Shown: positions 43,089 to 55,124 of the stretch, piece after piece
How positions within the stretch are numbered: the first letter of the stretch is position 1
Layout of the letters: each line of letters starts with the position of its first letter
NCBI GenBank assembly: GCA_032718475.1
Contig: JAUCBJ010005554.1
Span: 1 to 64,000 of the forward strand
DNA: 64,000 bases
Source: Nemertoderma westbladi
Lineage: Eukaryota > Xenacoelomorpha > Nemertodermatida > Nemertodermatidae
Direction: 5' to 3'
Position numbers and translations under genes: made by a program
The notes under the pieces: generated by a model
Databases searched by the model: none
What the model was told of the DNA's origin: nothing
Seen by the model: only the letters and a program-made list of their open reading frames with translations

Positions 43089-44848
43089 CCCAGTAAACAC
43101 TTCGGGATCCGAACATCTTCAGCATGCTACCAGCATTCGGAAATGAAACATAGTGGCGAATGCTAGAAGAATGCTGATTACCGAATGCCAGGCGCGCAAT
43201 TCATTCGAACCCCGAACCTCTCACGAATGTCTGGCGTACAATTCATTCTCCCCCGTATCTCTCGCGAACGTCTGGCACACAATCTATTCCTCTCAGAAAC
43301 GTCTGGCTTTTATTGTGAGACAGAACGTTTGGCGAACATTTCAACCTCCTTATTTACAGTAGCCCCAATGCAATGAGTTACACTAATAATGTCTCTGCAG
43401 CTCATTGATTGTCGATATCCAGAGTCGCTGTTATTGTGTGGTCTACAGACACAATTCTGCCAGCAGACTTATTATTTATACAGTACTCCCAAATATAATG
43501 ATTTAGTTTAATGTAATACTTTATTCTTAACGTTTATTTCAATAATATATAATGTATGATGAACCGTTATAATACGTACATACATACCATACACAAAATA
43601 ATTAATATAAATAGAATACTATTATTACTACTATAGAATACTAGCAGTGATTGACAATATTTTGTTAAAATTCAAATATCGGGAAGCCGTCTATAACATA
43701 CATATTAACAACATTTATACATAATAATGTTAATACACATAGTCAATATCAAAAAAATAAATTTGACTTTTTGTGCATTTCGCACTCCAAAAGGAAACAT
43801 GAAGTTACAAAAGAACTCACAATACTTTCGGCAGATGCCACATTGGGCAAGAATGTACCTAATAATGACATAGATTATAAACAGTAATAAAGCATAACAC
43901 AATCTTATTGAAACAATAAGTTTACCGGTGATGCAAACCTCCTCCCCGCCTACTTGCGGTGTCCTGTAGTCTTGCGCTAGGATCATTCGCGCAACAAGCC
44001 ACCTCACTAGAACTTTACACACATACTGTATAGCTTTGTATACTGTAGGGCCTACCGGTGCAATTCGTACTATTTATACGGATAAATAATTAACTTACTT
44101 GCATGATGGCCATGGTGATCACCAATTTATTTTCGTTTTTTTGCCAGCTTTGTTTCAAGTTCACACGCAGTGCAGTCGGTTCTCATACTTGACGATTAAA
44201 CCCATTTCTCCCCATGATACTTGGCGATACCCTTTCCCTTTCCAGTATGACAAGTTACAGTATGTACTGGAAATGTTGTACTGCAGAAAATATTATTTGA
44301 AACAAAAACACCTCAACACAAGCACTATACTGTATAATGTACTGTATATTATTCCCGCTACATTCACAAATTAAAATTATTAATTTAAACTGAAGCATCA
44401 GTTGTACCACAAATGATACTACATAAACATCATAAATGACATCAAACAATATTACCATCCTCATAAAATGGAGTACAGTGATCTAAAAAAAAAACGCCCA
44501 AATTTAAATATATCTAAGTTTAGTCCTGTGTATAACAGCATGAGTGATGAGTGGCCAGACTGTTAACCCAACAGTTCCAGCCATACAGTACAGTCTATCT
44601 AAGAAATCCGCGAAAAAGATCCTGACCAATATTATTCGCGGACAAGCATTCCCAACCCATTCACCACGCATGCTTGGAATTCGATGGATAAATCATTCCT
44701 GTTAATGAAATTCTTAGTATGCGCCACACACTCCTGGCGCTTACCTGAAAATTGGCGAATCTCACCCGCACCTCAAGAAATGTACCAGAACGTCTGGTGA
44801 ACATGTCGTTCGCCACACATGCGCCTAGCACGCTTGTTATTTACTGGG
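43089..44848. mobile_element. Non-autonomous DNA transposon with CCCAGTAAA terminal inverted repeats (1.76 kb)
   Basis: The left end CCCAGTAAACAC (43089) and the right end TTATTTACTGGG (44848) are inverted repeats, and the element splits a LINE-A copy at an otherwise continuous point. Subterminal regions on both sides repeat motifs like GAACGTCTGGC (43150-43350 and 44780-44810), and GCATGCT/AGCATGC words also recur. No transposase ORF is visible inside. No target duplication can be read, and about 16 bp of LINE-A appear to be missing at the site. Superfamily not assigned. Confidence 0.65.
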
Positions 44849-45355
44849 CATGACTTTTAATGTTGATGGAAACTTGACAACAATCAATAATCAACTAAGG
44901 ATTGTTGACGACTTCCAGTACCTTGGATCATGGGTAGAGAGTAGCAATAAGGGCATAGAAGTTAGGAAAGCAAAGGCATGTGTTGTGTAGCTCTATCTAG
45001 AATGGATATTATCGGGAAATCAGACCTCTCCAGACATCTGCATCAAAAGTACTAAGTAATATATAAGTCACTAAGGACTACTGTAAGTTCTTTCGAGCCA
45101 CAGTGGAAAGTGTACTTTATATGGGGGTGAGACCTGGACACTGACGAAATCACTTGAACAACGAATTGATGGTTGCTACACAAGACTACTAGGGCAGCCC
45201 TAAATATCAGCTGGAGACAAAACATGACAAACGCCGAGCTTTATGGTGCAATACCACCTTTATCAACCACCCTCCGTGAACGCAGATTAAGATTCAGTGG
45301 GCACTGCTGGCGAAGTAAAGACGAGGTCATACCAGATCTACTTTTCTGGCAACTG
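44849..45355 (+). mobile_element. LINE-A copy 2, 3' piece
   Basis: Continues LINE-A from TTTTAATGTTGATGGAAACT through GACTTCCAGTACCTTGGATC, the ACATGACAAACGCCGAGCTT block and CGAAGTAAAGACGAGGTCAT, ending at CTTTTCTGGCAA. It has stops and indels (for example the insertion near 45035-45080), so it is a pseudogene. Confidence 0.85.
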
Positions 45356-45754
45356 TACAGTAGTAGGTATCGATTACATTACTGTATTCATTAAGCGCCA
45401 CTGTACAAGTTGTTACATGTAATATAACTTATATTCTGTGTACTATACTATACAGTAGATGGGAAGCAGAAAATGCTGTGTAGAGTATGCATAAGCTACA
45501 ACATTATATACTGTATCTGCATAGCTGCATATATATTTATAATAGGCCTAATTACAATCAATAGGGCTACCAAACATTAATTAATTTAACATCCTACAGT
45601 ACAACCATAGAATACTTGTTATTAATATTTCACGAGACTATACTGTAAGGCTATACTTAATATTTCACTAGGCTATACTTAGGCCTTCTAGGCTATACTT
45701 AGGCCCTCTAGGCTATACTTTGGCCCTCTAGGCTATACTTTGGCCCTCTAGACA
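45356..45754. other. Spacer with a 20-bp tandem repeat
   Basis: Non-coding, AT-rich spacer between two LINE-A fragments. Four 20-bp units AGGCTATACT(T/A)(A/T)GGCC(C/T)TCT lie at 45670-45749. They end exactly where LINE-A copy 3 begins. Confidence 0.7.
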
Positions 45755-46112
45755 TCAACAAGACTACTAAGGGCAGCCCTAAACATCATCTGGAGACAAC
45801 ACATGACAAACGCCGAGCTTTATGGTAACTATGTATGCACCACCTTTATAAACCACCCTCCGTGAACGCAGATTAAGATTCAGTCGGTACAGCTTGAGAA
45901 CTAAAGACGAGGTCATACCAGATCTACTTTCTGGCAACCAACTTATGGAAAGCGTAGTCGTGGATGACCGGCCATAACATACAGTATATAGATCAACTTG
46001 AAAGGGATACTGAACTTGGGAGAAACGAAATTGCGACAACTATGGAGAATCGGGAAGCCTGGAAGGATCTCATTACCACTGTCCGAGTTCGCTCCACCTC
46101 GTGGTAGTAGTA
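45755..46112 (+). mobile_element. LINE-A copy 3, 3' end
   Basis: Matches the last ~340 bp of LINE-A (AAGACTACTAAGGGCAGCCC to GAAGCCTGGAAGGATCTCAT, then GTCCGAGTTCGCTC) and ends in GTGGTAGTAGTAAGTAGT. 5'-truncated and frameshifted. Confidence 0.88.
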
Positions 46113-47102
46113 AGTAGTATCATACTACTTTACTGTAAAGTACAGTAAGTACATTTAAGTAGGCATAACTTACTGTATTAGAGTACCGCTATGCAATACA
46201 TTTATTAAATATCCAACAGAATTGCGTCATTTTTGTCAGTTATTTTGTGGCCCATAAAATGTTTGCAGTTCAAATGAGTTTGTGTTAGAACATTCGCGCA
46301 CGCCAACGAACGTGCGTCGGTGTTGCCAACATTTTTATATTTCATCTAGAGCAGATATTTATCAAGATTCAAAATTTAAAAACCGTTCGCTAGATGATGT
46401 AACCTTTTCTTATATTTGACGGACAGATTGTCAGAAAGACTATCCTACTATCCGGACTATCAGACAGACATACTGTACAGACTAACTACTGTAGATCCCA
46501 TTCAAAGTGAAAACTAACTTCAGAAATGAAATCAGCGACCAGGAAAACCACATACCAAAAATCTTATCATGGTTTTGTGCTTTCTTGTTGCTACAATAGG
46601 TATACAGTATATTGACAGACATTCTCACATCATGTATTTAACAGATAGGTTTTGTGTGGGAATGTTCGAACTTTAAAGGCGATTATCTCGGAGTAGAATT
46701 TTTTCATTCCAAATAAACATAAAATGCTACTCTTCTGAGAATTTTTAATATTTTTTTTGATGAAATACAGTAGTAAGCACAAACATGGTGTCTTCAAGGG
46801 TATTGGCATAAAAATGTAAAAAATACTCATTTAAAAAAAAGTGAAAATAATTAATTAATTTGATAACAAAATTTAAAATAAACAATAACAAACACTACAC
46901 ATCCGAATTATATACGAAATACAGTAGCTATTGTAGTTTTATAATGAATGTAGGCCTACAGTATGTTCGCGTTCGGAGAGTAGTTTTTTTAGGGAATAGT
47001 AATAATTTTTTGGTACTAAATGGCACTAAATTGTTATATTTATATTACAAAAAAAGACTATGTTAAAATAGCATTACCCCCCCCCCCCCACCCCCTGTAT
47101 GA
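46113..47102. other. Non-coding, nothing recognised
   Basis: AT-rich spacer leading to the 41-bp satellite. A C-run interrupted by one A lies at 47078-47095, just before the satellite. Confidence 0.45.
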
Positions 47103-50100
47103 CTATTAGACGAAGCAGTAGAGAATGAAGTAGTACTGTAGGCCTATTAGACGAAGCAATAGAGAATGTAGTAGTACTGTAGGCCTATTAGACGAAGCAA
47201 TAGAGAATGTAGTAGTACTGTAGGCCTATTAGACGAAGCAATAGAGAATGTAGTAGTACTGTAGGCCTATTAGACGAAGCAATAGAGAATGTAGTAGTAC
47301 TGTAGGGCTATTAGACGAAGCAATAGAGAATGTAGTAGTACTGTAGGGCTATTAGACGAAGCAATATAGAATGTAGTAGTACTGTAGGCCTATTAGACGA
47401 AGAAATAGAGAATGTAGTAGTACTGTAGGCCTATTAGACGAAGCAATAGAGAATGTAGTAGTACTGTAGGCCTATTAGACGAAGCAATAGAGAATGTAGT
47501 AGTACTGTAGGGCTATTAGACGAAGCAATAGAGAATGTAGTAGTACTGTAGGCCTATTAGACGAAGCAATAGAGAATGTAGTAGTACTGTAGGGCTATTA
47601 GACGAAGCAATAGAGAATGTAGTAGTACTGTAGGGCTATTAGACGAAGCAATAGAGAATGTAGTAGTACTGTAGGGCTATTAGACGAAGCAATATAGAAT
47701 GTAGTAGTACTGTAGGCCTATTAGACGAAGAAATAGAGAATGTAGTAGTACTGTAGGCCTATTAGACGAAGCAATAGAGAATGTAGTAGTACTGTAGGGC
47801 TATTAGACGAAGCAATAGAGAATGTAGTAGTACTGTAGGCCTATTAGACGAAGCAATAGAGAATGTAGTATTACTGTAGGCCTATTAGACGAAGCAATAG
47901 AGAATGTGGTAGTACTTTAGGGCTATTAGACGAAGCAATAGAGAATGTAGTAGTACTGTAGGGCTATTAGACGAAGCAATAGAGAATGTAGTAGTACTGT
48001 AGGGCTATTAGACGAAGCAATATAGAATGTAGTAGTACTGTAGGCCTATTAGACGAAGAAATAGAGAATGTAGTAGTACGGTAGGCCTATTAGACGAAGC
48101 AATAGAGAATGTAGTAGTACTGTAGGGCTATTAGACGAAGCAATAGAGAATGTAGTAGTACTGTAGGCCTATTAGACGAAGCAATAGAGAATGTAGTAGT
48201 ACTCTAGGCCTATTATACGAAGCAATATAGAATGTAGTAGTACTTTAGGCCTATTAGACGAAGCAATATAGAATGTAGTAGTACTTTAGGCCTATTAGAC
48301 GAAGCAATAGAGAATGTAGTAGTACTGTAGGCCTATTAGACGAAGCAATAGAGAATGTAGTAGTACTGTAGGCCTATTAGACGAAGCAATAGAGAATGTA
48401 GTAGTACTGTAGGCCTATTAGACGAAGCAATAGAGAATGTAGTAGTACTGTAGGCCTATTAGACGAAGCAATAGAGAATGTAGTAGTACTGTAGGCCTAT
48501 TAGACGAAGCAATAGAGAATGTAGTAGTACTGTAGGCCTATTAGACGAAGCAATAGAGAATGTAGTAGTACTGTAGGCCTATTAGACGAAGCAATAGAGA
48601 ATGTAGTAGTACTTTAGGCCTATTAGACGAAGCAATAGAGAATGTAGTAGTACTGTATGCCTATTAGACGAAACAATAGAGAATGTAGTAGTACTGTAGG
48701 CCTATTAGACGAAGCAATAGAGAATGTAGTAGTACTGTAGGCCTATTAGACGAAGCAATAGAGAATGTAATAGTACTGTAGGCCTATTAGACGAAGCAAT
48801 AGAGAATGTAGTAGTACTGTAGGCCTATTAGACGAAGCAATAGAGAATGTAGTAGTACTGTAGGGCTATTAGACGAAGCAATAGAGAATGTAGTAGTACT
48901 CTAGGCCTATTATACGAAGCAATATAGAATGTAGTTGTACTTTAGGCCTATTAGACGAAGCAATATAGAATGTAGTAGTACTTTAGGCCTATTAGACGAA
49001 GCAATAGAGAATGTAGTAGTACTGTAGGCCTATTAGACGAAGCAATAGAGAATGTAGTAGTACTGTAGGCCTATTAGACGAAGCAATAGAGAATGTAGTA
49101 GTACTGTAGGCCTATTAGAAGAAGCAATAGAGAATGTAGTAGTACTGTAGGCCTATTAGACGAAGCAATAGAGAATGTAGTTGTACTGTAGGCCTATTAG
49201 ACGAAGCAATAGAGAATGTAGTAGTACTGTAGGGCTATTAGACGAAGCAATAGAGAATGTAGTAGTACTGTAGGCCTATTAGACGAAGCAATAGAGAATG
49301 TAGTAGTACTGTAGGCCTATTAGACGAAGCAATAGAGAATGTAGTAGTACTGTAGGCCTATTAGACGAAGCAATAGAGAATGTAGTAGTACTGTAGGGCT
49401 ATTAGACGAAGCAATAGAGAATGTAGTAGTACTCTAGGCCTATTATACGAAGCAATATAGAATGTAGTAGTACTTTAGGCCTATTAGACGAAGCAATAGA
49501 TAATGTAGTAGTACTGTAGGCCTATTAGACGAAGCAATAGAGAATGTAGTAGTACTGTAGGCCTATTAGACGAAGCAATAGAGAATGTAGTAGTACTGTA
49601 GGCCTATTAGACGAAGCAATAGAGAATGTAGTAGTACTGTAGGCCTATTAGACGAAGCAATAGAGAATGTAGTAGTACTGTAGGCCTATTAGACGAAGCA
49701 ATAGAGAATGTAGTAGTACTGTAGGCCTATTAGACGAAGCAATAGAGAATGTAGTAGTACTGTAGGCCTATTAGACGAAGCAATAGAGAATGTAGTAGTA
49801 CTGTAGGGCTATTAGACGAAGCAATAGAGAATGTAGTAGTACTGTAGGCCTATTAGACGAAGCAATAGAGAATGTAGTAGTACTGTAGGCCTATTAGACG
49901 AAGCAATAGAGAATGTAGTAGTACTGTAGGCCTATTAGACGAAGCAATAGAGAATGTAGTAGTACTGTAGGGCTATTAGACGAAGCAATAGAGAATGTAG
50001 TAGTACTCTAGGCCTATTATACGAAGCAATATAGAATGTAGTAGTACTGTAGGCCTATTAGACGAAGCAATAGAGAATGTAGTAGTACTGTAGGCCTATT

Positions 50101-53100
50101 AGACGAAGCAATAGAGAATGTAGTAGTACTGTAGGCCTATTAGACGAAGCAATAGAGAATGTAGTAGTACTGTAGGCCTATTAGACGAAGCAATAGAGAA
50201 TGTAGTAGTACTGTAGGCCTATTAGCCGAAGCAATAGAGAATGTAGTAGTACTGTAGGGCTATTAGACGAAGCAATAGAGAATGTAGTAGTACTGTAGGC
50301 CTATTAGACGAAGAAATAGAGAATGTAGTAGTACTGTAGGCCTATTAGACGAAGCAATATTCTGTATGTAGTAGTACTGTATGCCTATTAGACGAAGCAA
50401 TAGAGAATGTAGTAGTACTGTAGGCCTATTAGACGAAGCAATAGAGAATGTCGTAGTACTGTAGGCCTATTAGACGAAGCAATAGAGAATGTAGTAGTAC
50501 TGTAGGCCTATTATACGAAGCAATATAGAATGTAGTAGTACTGTAGGCCTATTAGACGAAGCAATAGAGAATGTAGTAGTACTGTAGGCCTATTAGACGA
50601 AGCAATAGAGAATGTAGTAGTACTGTAGGCCTATTAGACGAAGCAATAGAGAATGTAGTAGTACTGTAGGCCTATTAGACGAAGCAATAGAGAATGTAGT
50701 AGTACTGTAGGCCTATTAGACGAAGAAATAGAGAATGTAGTAGTACTGTAGGCCTATTAGACGAAGCAATAGAGAATGTAGTAGTACTGTAGGCCTATTA
50801 GACGAAGCAATAGAGAATGTAGTAGTACTGTAGGCCTATTAGACGAAGCAATAGAGAATGTAGTAGTACTGTAGGCCTATTAGACGAAGCAATAGAGAAT
50901 GTAGTAGTACTGTAGGGCTATTAGACGAAGCAATAGAGAATGTAGTAGTACTGTAGGCCTATTAGACGAAGCAATAGAGAATGTAGTAGTACTGTAGGCC
51001 TATTAGACGAAGCAATAGAGAATGTAGTAGTACTGTAGGCCTATTAGACGAAGAAATAGAGAATGTAGTAGTACTGTAGGGCTATTAGACGAAGCAATAG
51101 AGAATGTAGTAGTACTCTAGGCCTATTATACGAAGCAATATAGAATGTAGTAGTACTGTAGGCCTATTAGACGAAGCAATAGAGAATGTAGTAGTACTGT
51201 AGGCCTATTAGACGAAGCAATAGAGAATGTAGTAGTACTGTAGGCCTATTAGACGAAGCAATAGAGAATGTAGTAGTACTGTAGGCCTATTAGACGAAGC
51301 AATAGAGAATGTAGTAGTACTGTAGGCCGATTAGACGAAGCAATAGAGAATGTAGTAGTACTGTAGGGCTATTAGACGAAGCAATAGAGAATGTAGTAGT
51401 ACTGTAGGCCTATTAGACGAAGAAATAGAGAATGTAGTAGTACTGTAGGCCTATTAGACGAAGCAATATTCTGTATGTAGTAGTACTGTATGCCTATTAG
51501 ACGAAGCAATAGAGAATGTAGTAGTACTGTAGGCCTATTAGACGAAGCAATAGAGAATGTCGTAGTACTGTAGGCCTATTAGACGAAGCAATAGAGAATG
51601 TAGTAGTACTGTAGGCCTATTAGACGAAGCAATAGAGAATGTAGTAGTACTGTAGGCCTATTAAACGAAGCAATAGAGAATGTAGTAGTACTGTAGGCCT
51701 ATTAGACGAAGCAATAGAGAATGTAGTAGTACTGTAGGCCTATTAGACGAAGCAATAGAGAATGTAGTAGTACTGTAGGCCTATTAGACGAAGCAATAGA
51801 GAATGTAGTAGTACTGTAGGCCTATTAGACGAAGCAATAGAGAATGTAGTAGTACTGTAGGCCTATTAGACGAAGCAATAGAGAATGTAGTAGTACTGTA
51901 GGGCTATTAGACGAAGCAATAGAGAATGTAGTAGTACTCTAGGCCTATTATACGAAGCAATATAGAATGTAGTAGTACTGTAGGCCTATTAGACGAAGCA
52001 ATAGAGAATGTAATAGTACTGTAGGCCTATTAGACGAAGCAATAGAGAATGTAGTAGTACTGTAGGCCTATTAGACGAAGCAATAGAGAATGTAGTAGTA
52101 CTGTAGGCCTATTAGACGAAGCAATAGAGAATGTAGTAGTACTGTAGGCCTATTAGACGAAGCAATAGAGAATGTAGTAGTACTGTAGGCCTATTAGACG
52201 AAGCAATAGAGAATGTAGTAGTACTGTAGGGCTATTAGACGAAGCAATAGAGAATGTAGTAGTACTGTAGGCCTATTAGACGAAGCAATAGAGAATGTAG
52301 TAGTACTGTAGGCCTATTAGACGAAGCAATAGAGAATGTAGTAGTACTGTAGGCCTATTAGACGAAGCAATAGAGAATGTAGTAGTACTGTAGGGCTATT
52401 AGACGAAGCAATAGAGAATGTAGTAGTACTCTAGGCCTATTATACGAAGCAATATAGAATGTAGTAGTACTGTAGGCCTATTAGACGAAGCAATAGAGAA
52501 TGTAGTAGTACTGTAGGCCTATTAGACGAAGCAATAGAGAATGTAGTTGTACTGTAGGCCTATTAGACGAAGCAATAGAGAATGTAGAAGTACTGTAGGC
52601 CTATTAGACGAAGCAATAGAGAATGTAGTAGTACTGTAGGCCTATTAGACGAAGCAATAGAGAATGTAGTAGTACTGTAGGGCTATTAGACGAAGCAATA
52701 GAGAATGTAGTAGTACTGTAGGCCTATTAGACGAAGAAATAGAGAATGTAGTAGTACTGTAGGCCTATTAGACGAAGCAATATTCTGTATGTAGTAGTAC
52801 TGTATGCCTATTAGACGAAGCAATAGAGAATGTAGTAGTACTGTAGGCCTATTAGACGAAGCAATAGAGAATGTCGTAGTACTGTAGGCCTATTAGACGA
52901 AGCAATAGAGAATGAAGTAGTACTGTAGTCCTATTATACGAAGCAATATAGAATGTAGTAGTACTGTAGGCCTATTAGACGAAGCAATAGAGAATGTAGT
53001 AGTACTGTAGGCCTATTAGACGAAGCAATAGAGAATGTAGTAGTACTGTAGGCCTATTAGACGAAGCAATAAGAGAATGTAGTAGTACTGTAGGCCTATT

Positions 53101-54973
53101 AGACGAAGCAATAGAGAATGTAGTAGTACTGTAGGCCTATTAGACGAAGAAATAGAGAATGTAGTAGTACTGTAGGCCTATTAGACGAAGCAATATAGAA
53201 TGTAGTAGTACTGTAGGCCTATTAGACGAAGCAATAGAGAATGTAGTAGTACTGTAGGCCTATTAGACGAAGCAATAGAGAATGTAGTAGTACTGTAGGC
53301 CTATTAGACGAAGCAATAGAGAATGTAGTAGTACTGTAGGGCTATTAGACGAAGCAATAGAGAATGTAGTAGTACTGTAGGCCTATTAGACGAAGCAATA
53401 GAGAATGTAGTAGTACTGTAGGCCTATTAGACGAAGCAATAGAGAATGTAGTAGTACTGTAGGCCTATTAGACGAAGCAATAGAGAATGTAGTAGTACTG
53501 TAGGGCTATTAGACGAAGCAATAGAGAATGTAGTAGTACTCTAGGCCTATTATACGAAGCAATATAGAATGTAGTAGTACTGTAGGCCTATTAGACGAAG
53601 CAATAGAGAATGTAGTAGTACTGTAGGCCTATTAGACGAAGCAATAGAGAATGTAGTAGTACTGTAGGCCTATTAGACGAAGCAATATAGAATGTAGTAG
53701 TACTGTAGGCCTATTAGACGAAGCAATAGAGAATGTAGTAGTACTGTAGGGCTATTATACGAAGCAATATAGAATGTAGTAGTACTGTAGGCCTATTAGA
53801 CGAAGCAATAGAGAATGTAGTAGTACTGTAGGCCTATTAGACGAAGCAATAGAGAATGTAGTAGTACTGTAGGCCTATTAGACGAAGCAATAGAGAATGT
53901 AGTAGTACTGTAGGCCTATTAGACGAAGCAATAGAGAATGTAGTAGTACTGTAGGGCTATTAGACGAAGCAATAGAGAATGTAGTAGTACTGTAGGGCTA
54001 TTAGACGAATCAATAGAGAATGTAGTAGTACTGTAGGCCTATTAGACGAAGAAATAGAGAATGTAGTAGTACTGTAGGCCTATTAGACGAAGCAATATTC
54101 TGTATGTAGTAGTACTGTAGGCCTATTAGACGAAGCAATAGAGAATGTCGTAGTACTGTACGCCTATTAGACGAAGCAATAGAGAATGTAGTAGTACTGT
54201 AGGCCTATTAGACGAAGCAATAGAGAATGTAGTAGTACTGTAGGCCTATTAGACGAAGCAATAGAGAATGTAGTAGTACTGTAGGCCTATTAGACGAAGC
54301 AATAGAGAATGTAGTAGTACTGTAGGCCTATTAGACGAAGCAATAGAGAATGTAGTAGTACTGTAGGCCTATTAGACGAAGCAATAGAGAATATAGTAGT
54401 ACTGTAGGCCTATTAGACGAAGAAATAGAGAATGTAGTAGTACTGTAGGCCTATTAGACGAAGCAATATTCTGTATGTAGTAGTACTGTATGCCTATTAG
54501 ACGAAGCAATAGAGAATGTAGTAGTACTGTAGGCCTATTAGACGAAGCAATAGAGAATGTAGTAGTACTGTAGGCCTATTAGACGAAGCAATAGAGAATG
54601 TAGTAGTACTGTAGGCCTATTAGACGAAGCAATAGAGAATGTAGTAGTACTGTAGGCCTATTACAGTAGACGAAGCAATAGAGAATGTAGTAGTACTGTA
54701 GGCCTATTATACGAAGCAATAGAGAATGTAGTAGTACTGTAGGCCTATTAGACGAAGAAATAGAGAATGTAGTAGTACTGTAGGCCTATTAGACGAAGCA
54801 ATATTCTGTATGTAGTAGTACTGTATGCCTATTAGACGAAGCAATAGAGAATGTAGTAGTACTGTAGGCCTATTAGACGAAGCAATAGAGAATGTAGTAG
54901 TACTGTAGGCCTATTAGACGAAGCAATAGAGAATGTAGTAGTACTGTAGGCCTATTAGACGACGCAGTAGAGA
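47103..54973. repeat. 41-bp satellite, about 192 copies, ending at the scramblase start codon
   Basis: Unit CCTATTAGACGAAGCAATAG followed by AGAATGTAGTAGTACTGTAGG, 41 bp, head to tail over 7.9 kb with few indels. Recurrent variants (GGGCTATTAGACG, ATTATACGAAGCAATATAGA, GAAGAAATAGAG, ATATTCTGTATGTAG) return in similar order, showing higher-order duplication. The first unit (47103) and the last (ending 54976) share the variant GCAGTAGAGAATG. Every regular unit has an ATG in good context (A at -3) followed at once by TAG. The last unit's ATG is the predicted scramblase start, and homology to the unit ends right after it. Confidence 0.97.
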
Positions 54974-55124
54974 ATGGCAGGTAAACCTTTTCCATCGGGG
55001 CAACAGTTCCAAAACGATAAATGGATGGCTATTCCGGAAAATCAGACGGGGTGTGCCGCTGGCCTGGAAGGCCTAACTCAAATCGACGAATTAGTTATAC
55101 ATCAGGTCGTTGAACTACTAGAAG
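54974..55124 (+). CDS. Scramblase exon 1
   Basis: Begins MAGKPFPSGQQFQNDKW and ends after HQVVELLE plus one base, donor GAAG|GTAAGC. The ATG belongs to the last unit of the 41-bp satellite. An upstream exon is not excluded, since CAG|T at 54964-54967 could be an acceptor. Confidence 0.85.

Noticed and set aside
47103-54973. CRISPR array for the 41-bp, 36-bp or 29-bp repeats
   Set aside because: There are no unique spacers between repeats, the units are directly adjacent and the surrounding DNA is clearly animal.
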